Assembly: GCA_018650845.1 (NCBI GenBank)
Contig: JABIFF010000008.1
Span: 62,001 to 126,000 of the forward strand
DNA from: Chloroflexota bacterium
GTDB taxonomy: Bacteria > Chloroflexota > Dehalococcoidia > Lucifugimonadales > Lucifugimonadaceae
Length of the DNA stretch: 64,000 nucleotides
Reading direction: 5' to 3'
The position numbers and the translations under genes are program-made. Positions 1-7,590 of this stretch are shown piece by piece. The notes under the pieces were generated by a model, which saw only the letters and a list, made by a program, of their open reading frames with translations, was not told the DNA's origin and did no database searches. The stretch's first letter is position 1. The number at the start of each line of letters is the position of its first letter.

Positions 1-320
1 AATCCGAATCCGCCGATAGTGAATCCGACCAGTACCATCTTTCCGGTGCCGAACTTATCGGTTAGCCAACCTTCGAGTGGGCCAAGCAAAGCTCCGCCGA
101 ATCGACCAAACGACGCTACTCCGGTGACGACTGCCCGCGACCATCCAAATTCGTCTTCAATAGCGCGGAATAATGTGCTCGCTGCCTGAAACGTTGGGCC
201 CGAACTAACGATCATGTTCATGGCACCAGCAAGTGCGACCCACCAGCCGTAGAACACGCGACTAGCTTTTCCTTTTGGGCCTTTTGAGCCGCTTGGATTT
301 TGTGAGTCGGTGGTAGTCAT
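1..320 (-). CDS. MFS transporter, N-terminal part (runs off the window)
   Basis: Reading leftwards from an ATG at 320, the frame stays open to the window edge and gives 106 residues. A hydrophilic stretch of about 20 residues (Gly/Ser/Lys rich) is followed by a first membrane helix beginning FYGWWVALAGAMN, a loop with EDEFGWSR, a second helix, and the loop LEGWLTDKFGTGKM. That GxLxD(R/K)xG pattern is the classic MFS loop 2-3 signature. FYGWW at the start of TM1 is typical of the monocarboxylate/oxalate-formate-type MFS group, so an organic acid substrate is a reasonable inference. It is divergent from the enolase-superfamily gene at 511, which could act on the imported acid. Substrate is unknown and the C-terminus lies outside. 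Confidence 0.75.
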   Translation of the reverse strand, partial: MTTTDSQNPSGSKGPKGKASRVFYGWWVALAGAMNMIVSSGPTFQAASTLFRAIEDEFGWSRAVVTGVASFGRFGGALLGPLEGWLTDKFGTGKMVLVGFTIGGFG

Positions 321-376
321 TTAGGGGATTTGGACGTACTTAGGCGTTAGGTGCGATAGATCGAGACATGAGACTA

Positions 377-391
377 CGACCATTCTGGTCG
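377..391. promoter_or_regulatory. Short inverted repeat between divergent genes
   Basis: CGACC-ATTCT-GGTCG is a perfect 5-bp inverted repeat in the 190-bp gap between the divergently transcribed MFS gene and the enolase-superfamily gene. It could be a regulator site shared by both genes. A 5-bp repeat can easily arise by chance and no regulator gene lies beside it. Confidence 0.2.
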
Positions 392-510
392 GCGTGCATC
401 GGTAAACGGCTTCAGTCATCATGCAAATTGCGATTCCTGATATACCCAATTCGTGGCAACGGGCGTAATCTGTCGGCTCGATCTAGATATGAACCAATGG
501 CGGGAACTGA

Positions 511-1623
511 ATGAAAATCACCGAGATCAAGACCTTCATGCTGCACGATCCTGATGGATACGTGATTCAGGACGCCACGATTCCTACGATTGATCCGAAC
601 GCTAAAGGCAAGAATCAGCTCTTCGTTCATATCCACACGGACGAGGGAACTATCGGGCTAGGTTATGCACCCGGCCAACGATCGATTCAGGCTGTAATTG
701 AAGACAATCTGAGCGGCGTGTTGATTGGTCAAGATCCGTTCATGATCGAGAAACTGTGGCAGGACATGTACTGGCGAGTGCGTGGATTTGGTCGCAAGGG
801 TGTGGCATTTCAGGCGATAGCGGCTATTGATATTGCGCTGTGGGATCTCAAGGGCAAAGTTCTCGATCAGCCGATTTACCGATTGCTGGGTCCGGCTCAC
901 GATGAAGTTCCGATCTATGGCTCAGGCGGCTGGACGAACTACTCGCAGGATGAACTCGTCGCTGAGCAGGTGGGCTATGTCGAGCGAGGCATTCCGCGAG
1001 TGAAGATGAAAGTCGGTAAGGACTTCGGCAAGTCGGAACGAGAAGACATCGAACGATTGGCTGCGGTTCGAGCGGCTGTTGGTGATGACGTCGAAATTTT
1101 CGTTGATGCCAACAACGGTTACTACGCTAAGCAGGCGATCAAAATGTCGCAGATATTCGAAGATTTCGATGTGGCTTGGTTCGAAGAACCGGTGCTTGCC
1201 GACGATATTCCGGGATTGGCTCAGGTATCACGCAACACGACAATTCCGGTTGCGACTGGTGAGCACGAGTACACGAAGTACGGCTTTAGAGATCTGTTGG
1301 TAGCCGGCGGTGTAGATATCGTTCAACCAGATGTACATCGAGTTACGGGTATAACCGAGTGGATGAAAGTTGCGGCGATGGCTGATGCTTTCAATTTGCC
1401 TGTGGCACCTCACGCTGTTTCATTGGTTCACTTGCACTGTGCGATGGCGACTCCGAATTTGAAGGTTGTTGAAGTGCTGGGGGCTGACGAAAGTAGCCAG
1501 CCGGTGTGGTGGAAAGAAGTTCCTCCGTACAGCGATCACGGAACGTGGAAACCGTTCGAGGATCGTCCGGGATTAGGGTTGGAGATAAATCCCGATTCGT
1601 TGAAGAACAATTTGGTTGGGTAA
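511..1623 (+). CDS. Enolase-superfamily dehydratase/racemase (mandelate racemase/muconate lactonizing type)
   Basis: This 370-residue protein has the family's usual length and layout: an N-terminal capping domain (about 1-120) and a TIM barrel. Metal ligands are visible as D199 (VDANN), E225 (WFEEP) and E251 (GEHEY). The base on strand 2 is the KxK pair K165/K167 (VKMKVG), and a second catalytic base candidate is H301 (APHA). A KxK plus His arrangement is that of the mandelate racemase subgroup, which abstracts the alpha-proton of a hydroxy acid and often dehydrates sugar acids such as gluconate, mannonate or galactarate. The substrate cannot be assigned. It is divergent from an MFS transporter and followed by an SDR dehydrogenase, which suits a sugar-acid catabolic role. 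ATG start; the upstream GGGA is a weak ribosome site. Confidence 0.9.
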   Translation: MKITEIKTFMLHDPDGYVIQDATIPTIDPNAKGKNQLFVHIHTDEGTIGLGYAPGQRSIQAVIEDNLSGVLIGQDPFMIEKLWQDMYWRVRGFGRKGVAFQAIAAIDIALWDLKGKVLDQPIYRLLGPAHDEVPIYGSGGWTNYSQDELVAEQVGYVERGIPRVKMKVGKDFGKSEREDIERLAAVRAAVGDDVEIFVDANNGYYAKQAIKMSQIFEDFDVAWFEEPVLADDIPGLAQVSRNTTIPVATGEHEYTKYGFRDLLVAGGVDIVQPDVHRVTGITEWMKVAAMADAFNLPVAPHAVSLVHLHCAMATPNLKVVEVLGADESSQPVWWKEVPPYSDHGTWKPFEDRPGLGLEINPDSLKNNLVG

Positions 1624-1643
1624 TCAGCCTGCTTGAGAATTCC

Positions 1644-1680
1644 CCCTCTCCTAGCGAGAGAGGGTTGGGGTGAGGGAGAT
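1644..1680. repeat. Dispersed repeat family D with terminator-like hairpin
   Basis: CCCTCTC (1644-1650) and GAGAGGG (1658-1664) form a 7-bp stem with a 7-nt loop, followed by TTGGGGTGAGGGAG. A reverse-oriented relative lies at 2973-3010. The position just after the stop codon of the enolase-superfamily gene would suit transcript termination, although there is no T-run. Confidence 0.6.
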
Positions 1681-1710
1681 TCGTTCGATAGCGAATAAAT
1701 CAGCGATATT

Positions 1711-1735
1711 GTCATCCTGAACTTGATTCAGGATC
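1711..1735. repeat. Dispersed palindromic repeat family B, copy 1
   Basis: GTCATCCTGAA-CTTGA-TTCAGGATC. ATCCTGAA and TTCAGGAT pair as an 8-bp stem. Related copies are at 1815, 2728, 2903, 19039 and 19210, all intergenic. Confidence 0.8.
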
Positions 1736-1814
1736 AGTGCCCAAAGCGGAAAGATCATTCGAGTTAACATCTCTCGTACTTGCCCGGCAGTTTAGTCGTG
1801 AACTAGTCGATAGT

Positions 1815-1841
1815 GATTCTGAATCAAGTTCAGATTGACAA
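1815..1841. repeat. Dispersed palindromic repeat family B, copy 2
   Basis: Reverse-oriented copy: GATTCTGAA-TCAAG-TTCAGATTGACA. It lies 20 bp upstream of the ribosome site of the SDR gene, so it is probably transcribed in that gene's leader. Confidence 0.75.
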
Positions 1842-1865
1842 CTACAAAACAACAAGGAAAAAGTT

Positions 1866-2636
1866 ATGCCGTCTGGAAAGCGTCTTGAAGGAAAAACTGC
1901 CATCGTCACCGGCGGCGCGTCGGGAATTGGCGAGGCGACTTCACGTATGTTCGTACAAGAAGGTGCGAAGGTCGTAATTGCTGATATCGATGATGCCAAA
2001 GGCAACGCACTTGAAGCGGAGCTAAACGCCAATGGCGAAGTAGCGATGTATCGCCAGTTCGACGTTACGCAGGAGAGCCGTTGGATCGAAGTTGTCGATG
2101 AAATGATGACTAAGTGGGGTCGACTCGATATCGTTGTGAACAATGCTGGGATGTCGGGTGCGAAGGGCAGGGCGACTGTCGAAGACACCATTGTTGAGAA
2201 CTGGGACACCGTGTTTGCCGTGAACTCGACCGCGATCATGCTTGGTACGAAGACTGCTATTCCGGCGATGCGAAAGAACGGCGGCGGATCGGTAGTGAAC
2301 GTTTCTTCTATCTTCGGGATAGTCGGTTCGCCTGCCGGAGCCGCATATCATGCTTCTAAAGGCGCAGCTCGAACGTTCAGTAAGGCTGCGGCTGTTCAGT
2401 ACGCTCCAGACAACATTCGAGTGAACTCAGTGCATCCGGGATTTACCGATACGCCAATGACTTTGGATATTCACTCGCAGCAAGAGATTAGAGATGCTCG
2501 GTTGGCGATGACTCCGATGGGGCGACTTGGGCTTCCTAAAGATATTGCGTACGGAATTCTTTATCTGGCGTCGGACGAAGCAGGTTGGGTGACTGGCACA
2601 GAGCTAGTAATCGACGGCGGCGAAATTGCTTGGTAG
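1866..2636 (+). CDS. SDR-family NAD(P)-dependent oxidoreductase
   Basis: A classical short-chain dehydrogenase of 256 residues. The cofactor-binding TGGASGIG is at 15-22, the NNAG structural motif at 92-95, the catalytic Ser at 147/148 (NVSS), and the YHASK catalytic Tyr161/Lys165. The C-terminal DGG is also typical. D40 in VIADIDD, after the second strand, suggests a preference for NAD over NADP. Such enzymes oxidise secondary alcohols, for example a sugar or hydroxy acid. It starts at ATG 1866 with a good AAGGA ribosome site 7 nt upstream. It follows the enolase-superfamily gene but is separated by 240 bp of repeats, so it is probably a separate transcript. The substrate is unknown. Confidence 0.9.
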   Translation: MPSGKRLEGKTAIVTGGASGIGEATSRMFVQEGAKVVIADIDDAKGNALEAELNANGEVAMYRQFDVTQESRWIEVVDEMMTKWGRLDIVVNNAGMSGAKGRATVEDTIVENWDTVFAVNSTAIMLGTKTAIPAMRKNGGGSVVNVSSIFGIVGSPAGAAYHASKGAARTFSKAAAVQYAPDNIRVNSVHPGFTDTPMTLDIHSQQEIRDARLAMTPMGRLGLPKDIAYGILYLASDEAGWVTGTELVIDGGEIAW

Positions 2637-2727
2637 TGCCAGTGGGCACGTTTTCTGCGGCATGGGTTGCGGTTGGCTGAGTCGATAAGTTGATGCCGCT
2701 GGGCATAGAACGGTGATCTTCCCACAA

Positions 2728-2756
2728 TGTCATTCTGAACTTGATTCAGAATGACA
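2728..2756. repeat. Dispersed palindromic repeat family B, copy 3 (perfect)
   Basis: TGTCATTCTGAA (2728-2739), a 5-nt centre CTTGA, then TTCAGAATGACA (2745-2756). This is a perfect 12-bp inverted repeat and the most symmetrical copy in the window. Confidence 0.85.
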
Positions 2757-2834
2757 ATGTTCGACTAGCTTGCGATAGACCTGCAGGGCAGGAACATGAA
2801 TCTTTGAATCGGATGAATGTTATGTGTCGCCTAC

Positions 2835-2873
2835 TGATTGCCACGTCGCTCAGGGCAGCTTCTCGCAATGGCA
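2835..2873. repeat. Dispersed repeat family A arm
   Basis: TGATTGCCACGTCGC at the left end and TCTCGCAATGGCA at the right. It is a reverse-oriented copy of the element seen at 19094-19132 and, as an inverted pair, at 52557-52671. Confidence 0.7.
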
Positions 2874-2902
2874 GGTATGTTGATGGTTGGTGGTCGCCAT
2901 AG

Positions 2903-2927
2903 ATCCTGAATCAAGTTCAGGATGACA
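2903..2927. repeat. Dispersed palindromic repeat family B, copy 4
   Basis: ATCCTGAA-TCAAG-TTCAGGAT followed by GACA; reverse orientation relative to copy 1 and identical to it in the stem. Confidence 0.8.
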
Positions 2928-2972
2928 TTGGTGAGAGATTTGGTTGCAAGTCGATATTTTCCTGTCGGCGAT

Positions 2973-3010
2973 ACCTCCCTCACCTCAACCCTCTCCCGCT
3001 GGTAGAGCGG
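2973..3010. repeat. Dispersed repeat family D, reverse copy
   Basis: CCTCCCTCACCTCAACCCTC followed by TCCCGCT-GGT-AGAGCGGG, a small hairpin. It is the reverse complement relative of the element at 1644-1680. Confidence 0.6.
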
Positions 3011-3039
3011 GTCTGTAGCCGGTGCCCTAAGCGCTTTAA

Positions 3040-3079
3040 CGCGAGAAGCCTCCTGTGGGTGGACAGGAGGCTTCTCGCG
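3040..3079 (-). terminator. Strong 17-bp hairpin after the response regulator gene
   Basis: A perfect 17-bp stem (3040-3056 with 3063-3079) closes on a 6-nt loop. The arm reads CGCGAGAAGCCTCCTGT. An outer GCCCT/AGGGC pair (3024-3028, 3086-3090) could extend it. It sits 55 bp beyond the stop of the minus-strand gene. No T-run follows on either strand, so it may stabilise 3' ends or terminate in a factor-assisted way instead of acting as a standard intrinsic terminator. Confidence 0.6.
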
Positions 3080-3133
3080 TCTGAGAGGGCTTCTTTAGAC
3101 GGGCGACTTTGCCAACAAAGGCAGGGGAGATGT

Positions 3134-3883
3134 CTAACCCATCATTCCGATAGCGCCGATCATAGAATCGTCGCCTTCACCGGCTTTTGAGCCCTCTTTG
3201 AGTCGACCTGTGTCGGACAAGTAAGCAAGCACTGCCTGAACACGTGCATGTGCCTTAGGCTGTGGCTGCAAACGCATCTTTGAGAAAATTGAACCAATGT
3301 GTCGTTCAACCGTTCGTGGCTGAATGAATAGTTCTTCAGCGATTGCTGCGTTCGAGAGACCTCGAGCCATGCAATCGAGAACTTCACGTTCACGTTCTGT
3401 CAGCTCTGAAAGGAACTGGCTCTCACGGCTGTTCTGCGTACCAGCAAGCTTCGCAACGATTTCGCTAGCGAGGTATGTCTTGCCTTCAGCAACATCCTTC
3501 ACGGCCTGAACAAGGTCGGAAAGGCTCTGAAGAGACTGCTTGAGTAGATATGCTTTACCTCGTACGTTGCCTTTCAGGAACTCTCGAACGAACTCGTCGT
3601 CGTCGAAAGCTGAAAGCAGTACGATCGCCATGTCGGGGTGCTTTTCTCGAATAATTCGAGCGGCATCCACACCGTTGAGTCGTGGCATTCGACCGTCCAT
3701 GATCACAACGTTCGGTCCGAGAGTATCGGCTAGAACGAGTGCTTCCTGACCATCACCAGCGAACCCGACAATTTCGATGTCTGGGTCGGTGTTTAGCAAC
3801 ATTCCGTATGCCTGACGCATGATCTCGTGGTCATCGACCATCAAAACCTTAATGTTCTTACTTGCTCCAGAATCCGTAGTCAC
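3134..3883 (-). CDS. NarL/LuxR-type response regulator
   Basis: A two-domain DNA-binding response regulator of 249 residues. The receiver domain (about 10-130) has acidic residues D17/D18 (MVDDHE), the phosphoacceptor D63 (VVIMDGRMP) and K115. A LuxR-type helix-turn-helix lies near 158-205 (LTEREREVLDCMARGLSNAAIAEEL), with a loose Gly/Met-rich tail after about 225. I chose GTG at 3883 because GAGGAGG sits 5 nt before it; a GTG at 3901 would add six residues. It is the third gene of a minus-strand set, 67 bp after the kinase-like gene, and its partner is presumably that protein. Target genes are unknown. Confidence 0.9.
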   Translation of the reverse strand: MTTDSGASKNIKVLMVDDHEIMRQAYGMLLNTDPDIEIVGFAGDGQEALVLADTLGPNVVIMDGRMPRLNGVDAARIIREKHPDMAIVLLSAFDDDEFVREFLKGNVRGKAYLLKQSLQSLSDLVQAVKDVAEGKTYLASEIVAKLAGTQNSRESQFLSELTEREREVLDCMARGLSNAAIAEELFIQPRTVERHIGSIFSKMRLQPQPKAHARVQAVLAYLSDTGRLKEGSKAGEGDDSMIGAIGMMG

Positions 3884-3950
3884 AGCAGCCTCCTCAGGCA
3901 CTTTGTTTGCGAAAAATCGCTAAAGATCAGTTTTCTATCTGTCTAAATAA

Positions 3951-4694
3951 TTAGTCGGAACTTGCCGGTGGGAGAGTCGCAATGATTCTCCACCCAGTGA
4001 GCTCTTCATCGGTTTCACTGGTCTGAGATTTGACCGGTGTTGGAACGGCATCAGCGATGGTGCCGCCCATATCTTTGAATGACTCCCGCACGTACTCGGG
4101 AATTTTCCACTCGGAAGTGGGATCTTCGTTCCAGGGTTCAGTCAGTAGATCGATTTCAGTGGAACCATCGTTCGACTTGGAGACTTGCCAAACGACAAGG
4201 CCGCCACCGGGAATCGATTCTGGGGCTGAGAGAACTAGCTCGACCAGTATTTGCTGGGCCAGAGCTGAATCTGCATGAGAAATAGCTTCGTCGATAGACG
4301 AAGAGTCTTCGAGTCGAGAGACATCGATTTGGGCGACCTTTACTGCAGGCGCAGTGAGGTGTTGAACTGAGTCGAGTAGTTCGACAACGTTGATATCGGA
4401 GACTGTTCCGGGTTCTGCTTTTGCAAAATTCCAGATACCTCGGGAGAGATTTCGTGCACGTAAGCTGGCCGATTCGATCATCTCGAGATAGCCACGAACT
4501 TTGCTGGTGTCGGCCTGACTAAGCTCAGGAGAGGCTGAAGCATCGATAGCTTCTTTCGCCAGTTCCGAAAAGCCCATTGCGATGCCAATTGGCCCGTTTA
4601 GCTCATGGGCTAAACCTGATGATATTCGGCCGATAAGTTCGAACTTATGGGCTGCTGCGGGGGCGAGTACTGCTTGTCGGTTTTCGGGGCTCAT
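3951..4694 (-). CDS. Histidine-kinase-like protein with degenerate ATPase domain
   Basis: 247 residues, no membrane segment and no sensor domain. The N-terminus has a recognisable HisKA H-box with candidate phospho-acceptor H30 (SSGLAHELNGPIG), followed by helices of a dimerisation domain to about 100. The C-terminal half is positioned like a GHKL ATPase domain and ends in GWRIIATLP, reminiscent of the last strand, but I cannot find the N-box Asn motif, DxGxG or a second Gly-rich box. It may therefore be a phosphotransfer protein or pseudokinase, not an active kinase; a very divergent ATPase remains possible. The start ATG lies 1 nt after the stop of the GntR-receiver gene, so the two are probably translationally coupled. 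Confidence 0.75.
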   Translation of the reverse strand: MSPENRQAVLAPAAAHKFELIGRISSGLAHELNGPIGIAMGFSELAKEAIDASASPELSQADTSKVRGYLEMIESASLRARNLSRGIWNFAKAEPGTVSDINVVELLDSVQHLTAPAVKVAQIDVSRLEDSSSIDEAISHADSALAQQILVELVLSAPESIPGGGLVVWQVSKSNDGSTEIDLLTEPWNEDPTSEWKIPEYVRESFKDMGGTIADAVPTPVKSQTSETDEELTGWRIIATLPPASSD

Positions 4695-4695
4695 A

Positions 4696-5322
4696 TTAGG
4701 CCTTTGCCTGCTTCTGAACGCCGAGAACTTCGAGAACTTGCCTTACCTGCTTCACTCGTACGGGCTTGCGGATAAGGGTGATCGGACCGTGATCCATCGC
4801 TTCGTTGATGAGAGTCGTATCGCCTGCGCCGGTAACGAGAACTACAGGAGTTTTTATCTGCTGTCGTTCAACCGCTTTGAGCAGGTCAATACCGCTTCCA
4901 CCGGGCATGATCAGGTCAAGGAAAATTGCTTGGAAAGTCGAATCGTCAAGCTTGGCGATTCCTTCAGCAGCAGTCGATGCGCTGGTAATCGTCAGGTCTT
5001 CGCCTTCGAGTATTGCCGTAAGGAGATCAACCACTTGTGGGTCGTCATCTACTAGAAGCACTTTCGGGCTGACGTTGCTTGGTCCGGGTGCCTGAGCGAA
5101 CGTTCCAAGTCCGTGAGCTAACCGAACGAGTCCACGCTGTTCAAGAAGATCAACCGCTGATCGTAGGGTTGTAAGAGAAACACCGTACTGCTTCGCCATA
5201 TCGTGCTGGCTGGGCAGACGTTCGCCATCACGAACTTCGCCCGATTCGATCTGTTGCTGCAGTTTGTCAGCGATAGATACGTATCGGAGTCCTGGGCTAT
5301 TTGGTTCTGTCCGTGAAACCAT
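4696..5322 (-). CDS. GntR-type winged helix fused to a receiver domain
   Basis: 208 residues with an unusual order. Residues about 13-78 form a GntR-like winged helix (IADKLQQQIESGEVRDGERL, then LPSQHDMAKQYGVS, VDLLEQRGLV). Residues about 86-205 form a CheY-like receiver with acidic pocket D92-D94 (LLVDDDP), phosphoacceptor D136 (IFLDLIMPGG), T164 (LVTGAG) and K186 (IRKPV). Standard response regulators carry the receiver first and seldom use a GntR head. No GntR effector domain is present, so phosphorylation may take the place of a ligand. It is the first recognised gene of a three-gene signalling set with the kinase-like protein and the NarL-type regulator. ATG start without a clear ribosome site. 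Confidence 0.85.
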   Translation of the reverse strand: MVSRTEPNSPGLRYVSIADKLQQQIESGEVRDGERLPSQHDMAKQYGVSLTTLRSAVDLLEQRGLVRLAHGLGTFAQAPGPSNVSPKVLLVDDDPQVVDLLTAILEGEDLTITSASTAAEGIAKLDDSTFQAIFLDLIMPGGSGIDLLKAVERQQIKTPVVLVTGAGDTTLINEAMDHGPITLIRKPVRVKQVRQVLEVLGVQKQAKA

Positions 5323-5354
5323 TCGATGTGCGTCTCGGGCCGGTGGTATGCCGG

Positions 5355-5495
5355 CTAGATGTCGGTGAAGTTCCAGCGTACGCCGGGTGCTTTACCGTCC
5401 TCTTGATGTAGGTCTTTCGGAAGACCGATACACCAGAAGTTACCATGCTCCACCACCCAGTCAAGTGGGGGGTAGCACACATCTTGCGAGTCCAC
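5355..5495 (-). CDS. Possible 46-residue protein of unknown function, start uncertain
   Basis: From GTG 5495 the frame encodes 46 residues with a protein-like composition: DVCYPPLDWVVEHGNFWC, then LPKDLHQEDGKAPGVRWNF, ending TDI-stop. The same frame extends upstream to an ATG at 5540 that overlaps the gpmI stop as TGATG, but a TAG at 5519-5517 interrupts it after seven codons. Translation would therefore start downstream of the TAG (TTG 5501 or GTG 5495), or the gene has suffered a nonsense change. It lies between gpmI and the GntR-receiver gene on the same strand. I recognise no family. Confidence 0.4.
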   Translation of the reverse strand: MDSQDVCYPPLDWVVEHGNFWCIGLPKDLHQEDGKAPGVRWNFTDI

Positions 5496-5539
5496 ACCCA
5501 ACCAATACCGAGGTTTCTACAGAACCATGCGGAGAAACA

Positions 5540-7519
5540 TCACTCAGTGGCGACCAACGGTCTACCCACGAATCGATCGGCGTCGCCCGACGCACTGACA
5601 TGTTTTCTGATTTTTTCGGCACCGATCAGTTCGAGAACTGTTGGCGCCACATCGAACAGTCTTGCTTGGAACACTGGAATTCCGATCGCTGCGATGGCAT
5701 TGTCGGGCCGAATGATCGTGGTGAGCACATCGTTTACGGAGTGAGCCGATGTGTCGTCTTCGATATTGCCGTGATCCGAAGTGATGACCATGTACCTGCC
5801 GGCCTGTCGAGCTGCAGCTGCCATTTCAACGAGTGAATCAGCGGCTGATCGGTAGGCGACTTTGGCTTCTTCGTAGCGAGCTGGAAGCAGGTGTCCCACC
5901 ATGTCGGGTGCGGCAAGGTTGCAGCATATGAGTCGGGAAGTGCCGGCTGTTATCGCCTTTAGAACGTCGCTAGTTACTTCTGGTGCACGCATACCCGGGT
6001 GAAGGTAGAAGTCGGTATCGGCCTTCACGCCATCCTCTTCTCCGTGCGAAGGAGTGATGAATCGTGCTTCTGTCGCGCCGTCTACTGGGTCTTCACGTCG
6101 ACCCCGGAAGAAGTAGCCCATGTGAGACGACTTCACGCTTTCAGCTACCAATGCGTATTCGTCAGTGCCAACAGTTTCCGGCCACTGAGCTAGAAAGTTG
6201 GCAGTGTGTGGTTCGGTGGGGTAAGCAACGCTCACTCCGAATTCGGCTTCGAAGATGGGGTGATATTCGGCGATGCCGCATATGTCGAGGTTCAAGCCAT
6301 GGTCGATCCATGAACCGTCCCATTGTCGACCTCGAGAACTGCCCTCAGATTCGAGGAACCCGCGTGCGCCCGCGAGGGACGCTATCTTCGAACGCTGACG
6401 ATCCGACCTGAAATTGATATCGATGAAGGCATCGTTTTGGGCAATAGCGGGGAGTGTTCCATCAGCGCGCTTGATGGCGATTGGTGGGATGTCTTGATCG
6501 GTTTTGCCTGAATCGTGCGTTGCTTCGATGATCGATCTAACACCAGCAATATTTGCGACCGCCTCGCCAGCTTTGCCAGTGAGAAGCTCGAAGTCGGTTC
6601 GAGCAGCATTCTCTCGATAATCGCGATCCATAGCGGTTGAACGACCAACCACCCAAGCCAATGAAGATTCGGCTTTGTACTTGCCGAGCAGGCTTTGTAA
6701 CTGGGCAACAAAATCGCCCGATCCGTTTGTTTCGACTATAGAACTGTTCACGGCGGAATCTCGGCCATCGAGAATCGCTTGCATCTGGACTTTGTCGGGA
6801 GTGATGCCGTGTCGTTCGAAGAGCAGTTCTAGTAGAGCTTCGAGATGATTCCAGGCGCTGTGAACTCGACCATCGGCTCCGCCAACTCCTGAGAGCAGGA
6901 AGCAGAAGTTGATCGTCGATCCACGCTCTTTGGCTATTGAAATCGTGCTATTAAGTGCCGGGTTTTCGAAGAAATCACCGGTGTTGATCGAATTGGTGAT
7001 TTCGAGCGGCAGCTGCGGTGCTAGCTGAGTATTTCCGATCTGTTGGTGACCGGTTTCAGAGTTGCCCTGTACCGCTGGGTTCAGGTCTTCAAATCCTGCC
7101 CAAATACCGGCAGCGCTGGTGGGGATAGAAAGGTTGGCGTTTCGCAGAGCCCAGAGATTGCGCGCTCCCGAAGCCCAGGGAACGTATCGCTGTTGATCAG
7201 CGATTATTTCGACGAGCGAATCGATTCGTTCGAGCAGTTCGGCGTTTAGGAATCCTCGGCAAGTCTGTAGATCGGCTATCGTCGTGAGTGCTTCACGAGT
7301 TGGCGTGTCGGCTTCCAGCGATTCAGCTTGAACTGGATAGAGAAGACTTTTTGCCCATACGGAATCGTGACCGATGCGTTCGGCTGCCGATTCAATTAGC
7401 TCTCGGTCGCTTGTAGCTAGCTCAGCCCAAACAGCTTCAATCACTTCTTTTGAGCGACCACGGCTGAAGCCGAGTCCATCGATAACTGCGAGTAGTGCTT
7501 TGTTCTTTTCGTTAGCCAA
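5540..7519 (-). CDS. gpmI: Divergent 2,3-bisphosphoglycerate-independent phosphoglycerate mutase
   Basis: A 659-residue alkaline-phosphatase-superfamily enzyme expected to interconvert 3- and 2-phosphoglycerate in glycolysis. Metal and substrate motifs are recognisable but drifted: IDGLG with D14, GNSETGH with catalytic S154, VHSAWNHLEALLE, DGRDS, GRSTAMDRDYR, NFRSDRQRSK, NLAAPDMVGH and SDHGNIED. Typical enzymes are about 510 residues. The excess is largely an insertion at about 25-125, between the first metal Asp and the Ser nucleophile, a stretch that is nearly absent in classical members. TTG start at 7519. A related phosphomutase activity cannot be excluded given the drift. The gene probably heads the minus-strand run that continues into the signalling genes. 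Confidence 0.75.
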   Translation of the reverse strand: MANEKNKALLAVIDGLGFSRGRSKEVIEAVWAELATSDRELIESAAERIGHDSVWAKSLLYPVQAESLEADTPTREALTTIADLQTCRGFLNAELLERIDSLVEIIADQQRYVPWASGARNLWALRNANLSIPTSAAGIWAGFEDLNPAVQGNSETGHQQIGNTQLAPQLPLEITNSINTGDFFENPALNSTISIAKERGSTINFCFLLSGVGGADGRVHSAWNHLEALLELLFERHGITPDKVQMQAILDGRDSAVNSSIVETNGSGDFVAQLQSLLGKYKAESSLAWVVGRSTAMDRDYRENAARTDFELLTGKAGEAVANIAGVRSIIEATHDSGKTDQDIPPIAIKRADGTLPAIAQNDAFIDINFRSDRQRSKIASLAGARGFLESEGSSRGRQWDGSWIDHGLNLDICGIAEYHPIFEAEFGVSVAYPTEPHTANFLAQWPETVGTDEYALVAESVKSSHMGYFFRGRREDPVDGATEARFITPSHGEEDGVKADTDFYLHPGMRAPEVTSDVLKAITAGTSRLICCNLAAPDMVGHLLPARYEEAKVAYRSAADSLVEMAAAARQAGRYMVITSDHGNIEDDTSAHSVNDVLTTIIRPDNAIAAIGIPVFQARLFDVAPTVLELIGAEKIRKHVSASGDADRFVGRPLVATE

Positions 7520-7590
7520 GTTCCGTGGGTTTCCTATTTGTGTTTGTTCATTAGAGCATTCGCGACCGACCCGATGTCTTTATCGCTTTT

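Larger units (their letters stand above)
2637..3133. other. Intergenic repeat cluster, no gene seen
   Basis: About 500 bp between an SDR gene (plus) and a response regulator gene (minus), which converge here. I find no plausible coding frame. It holds two family B palindromes, one family A arm, one family D element and a strong 17-bp hairpin, each listed separately. Confidence 0.7.

Noticed and set aside
1712-2239. 175-codon minus-strand frame across the SDR gene start.
   Set aside because: Ser/Thr-rich low-complexity product opposite a clear SDR gene and across a repeat.
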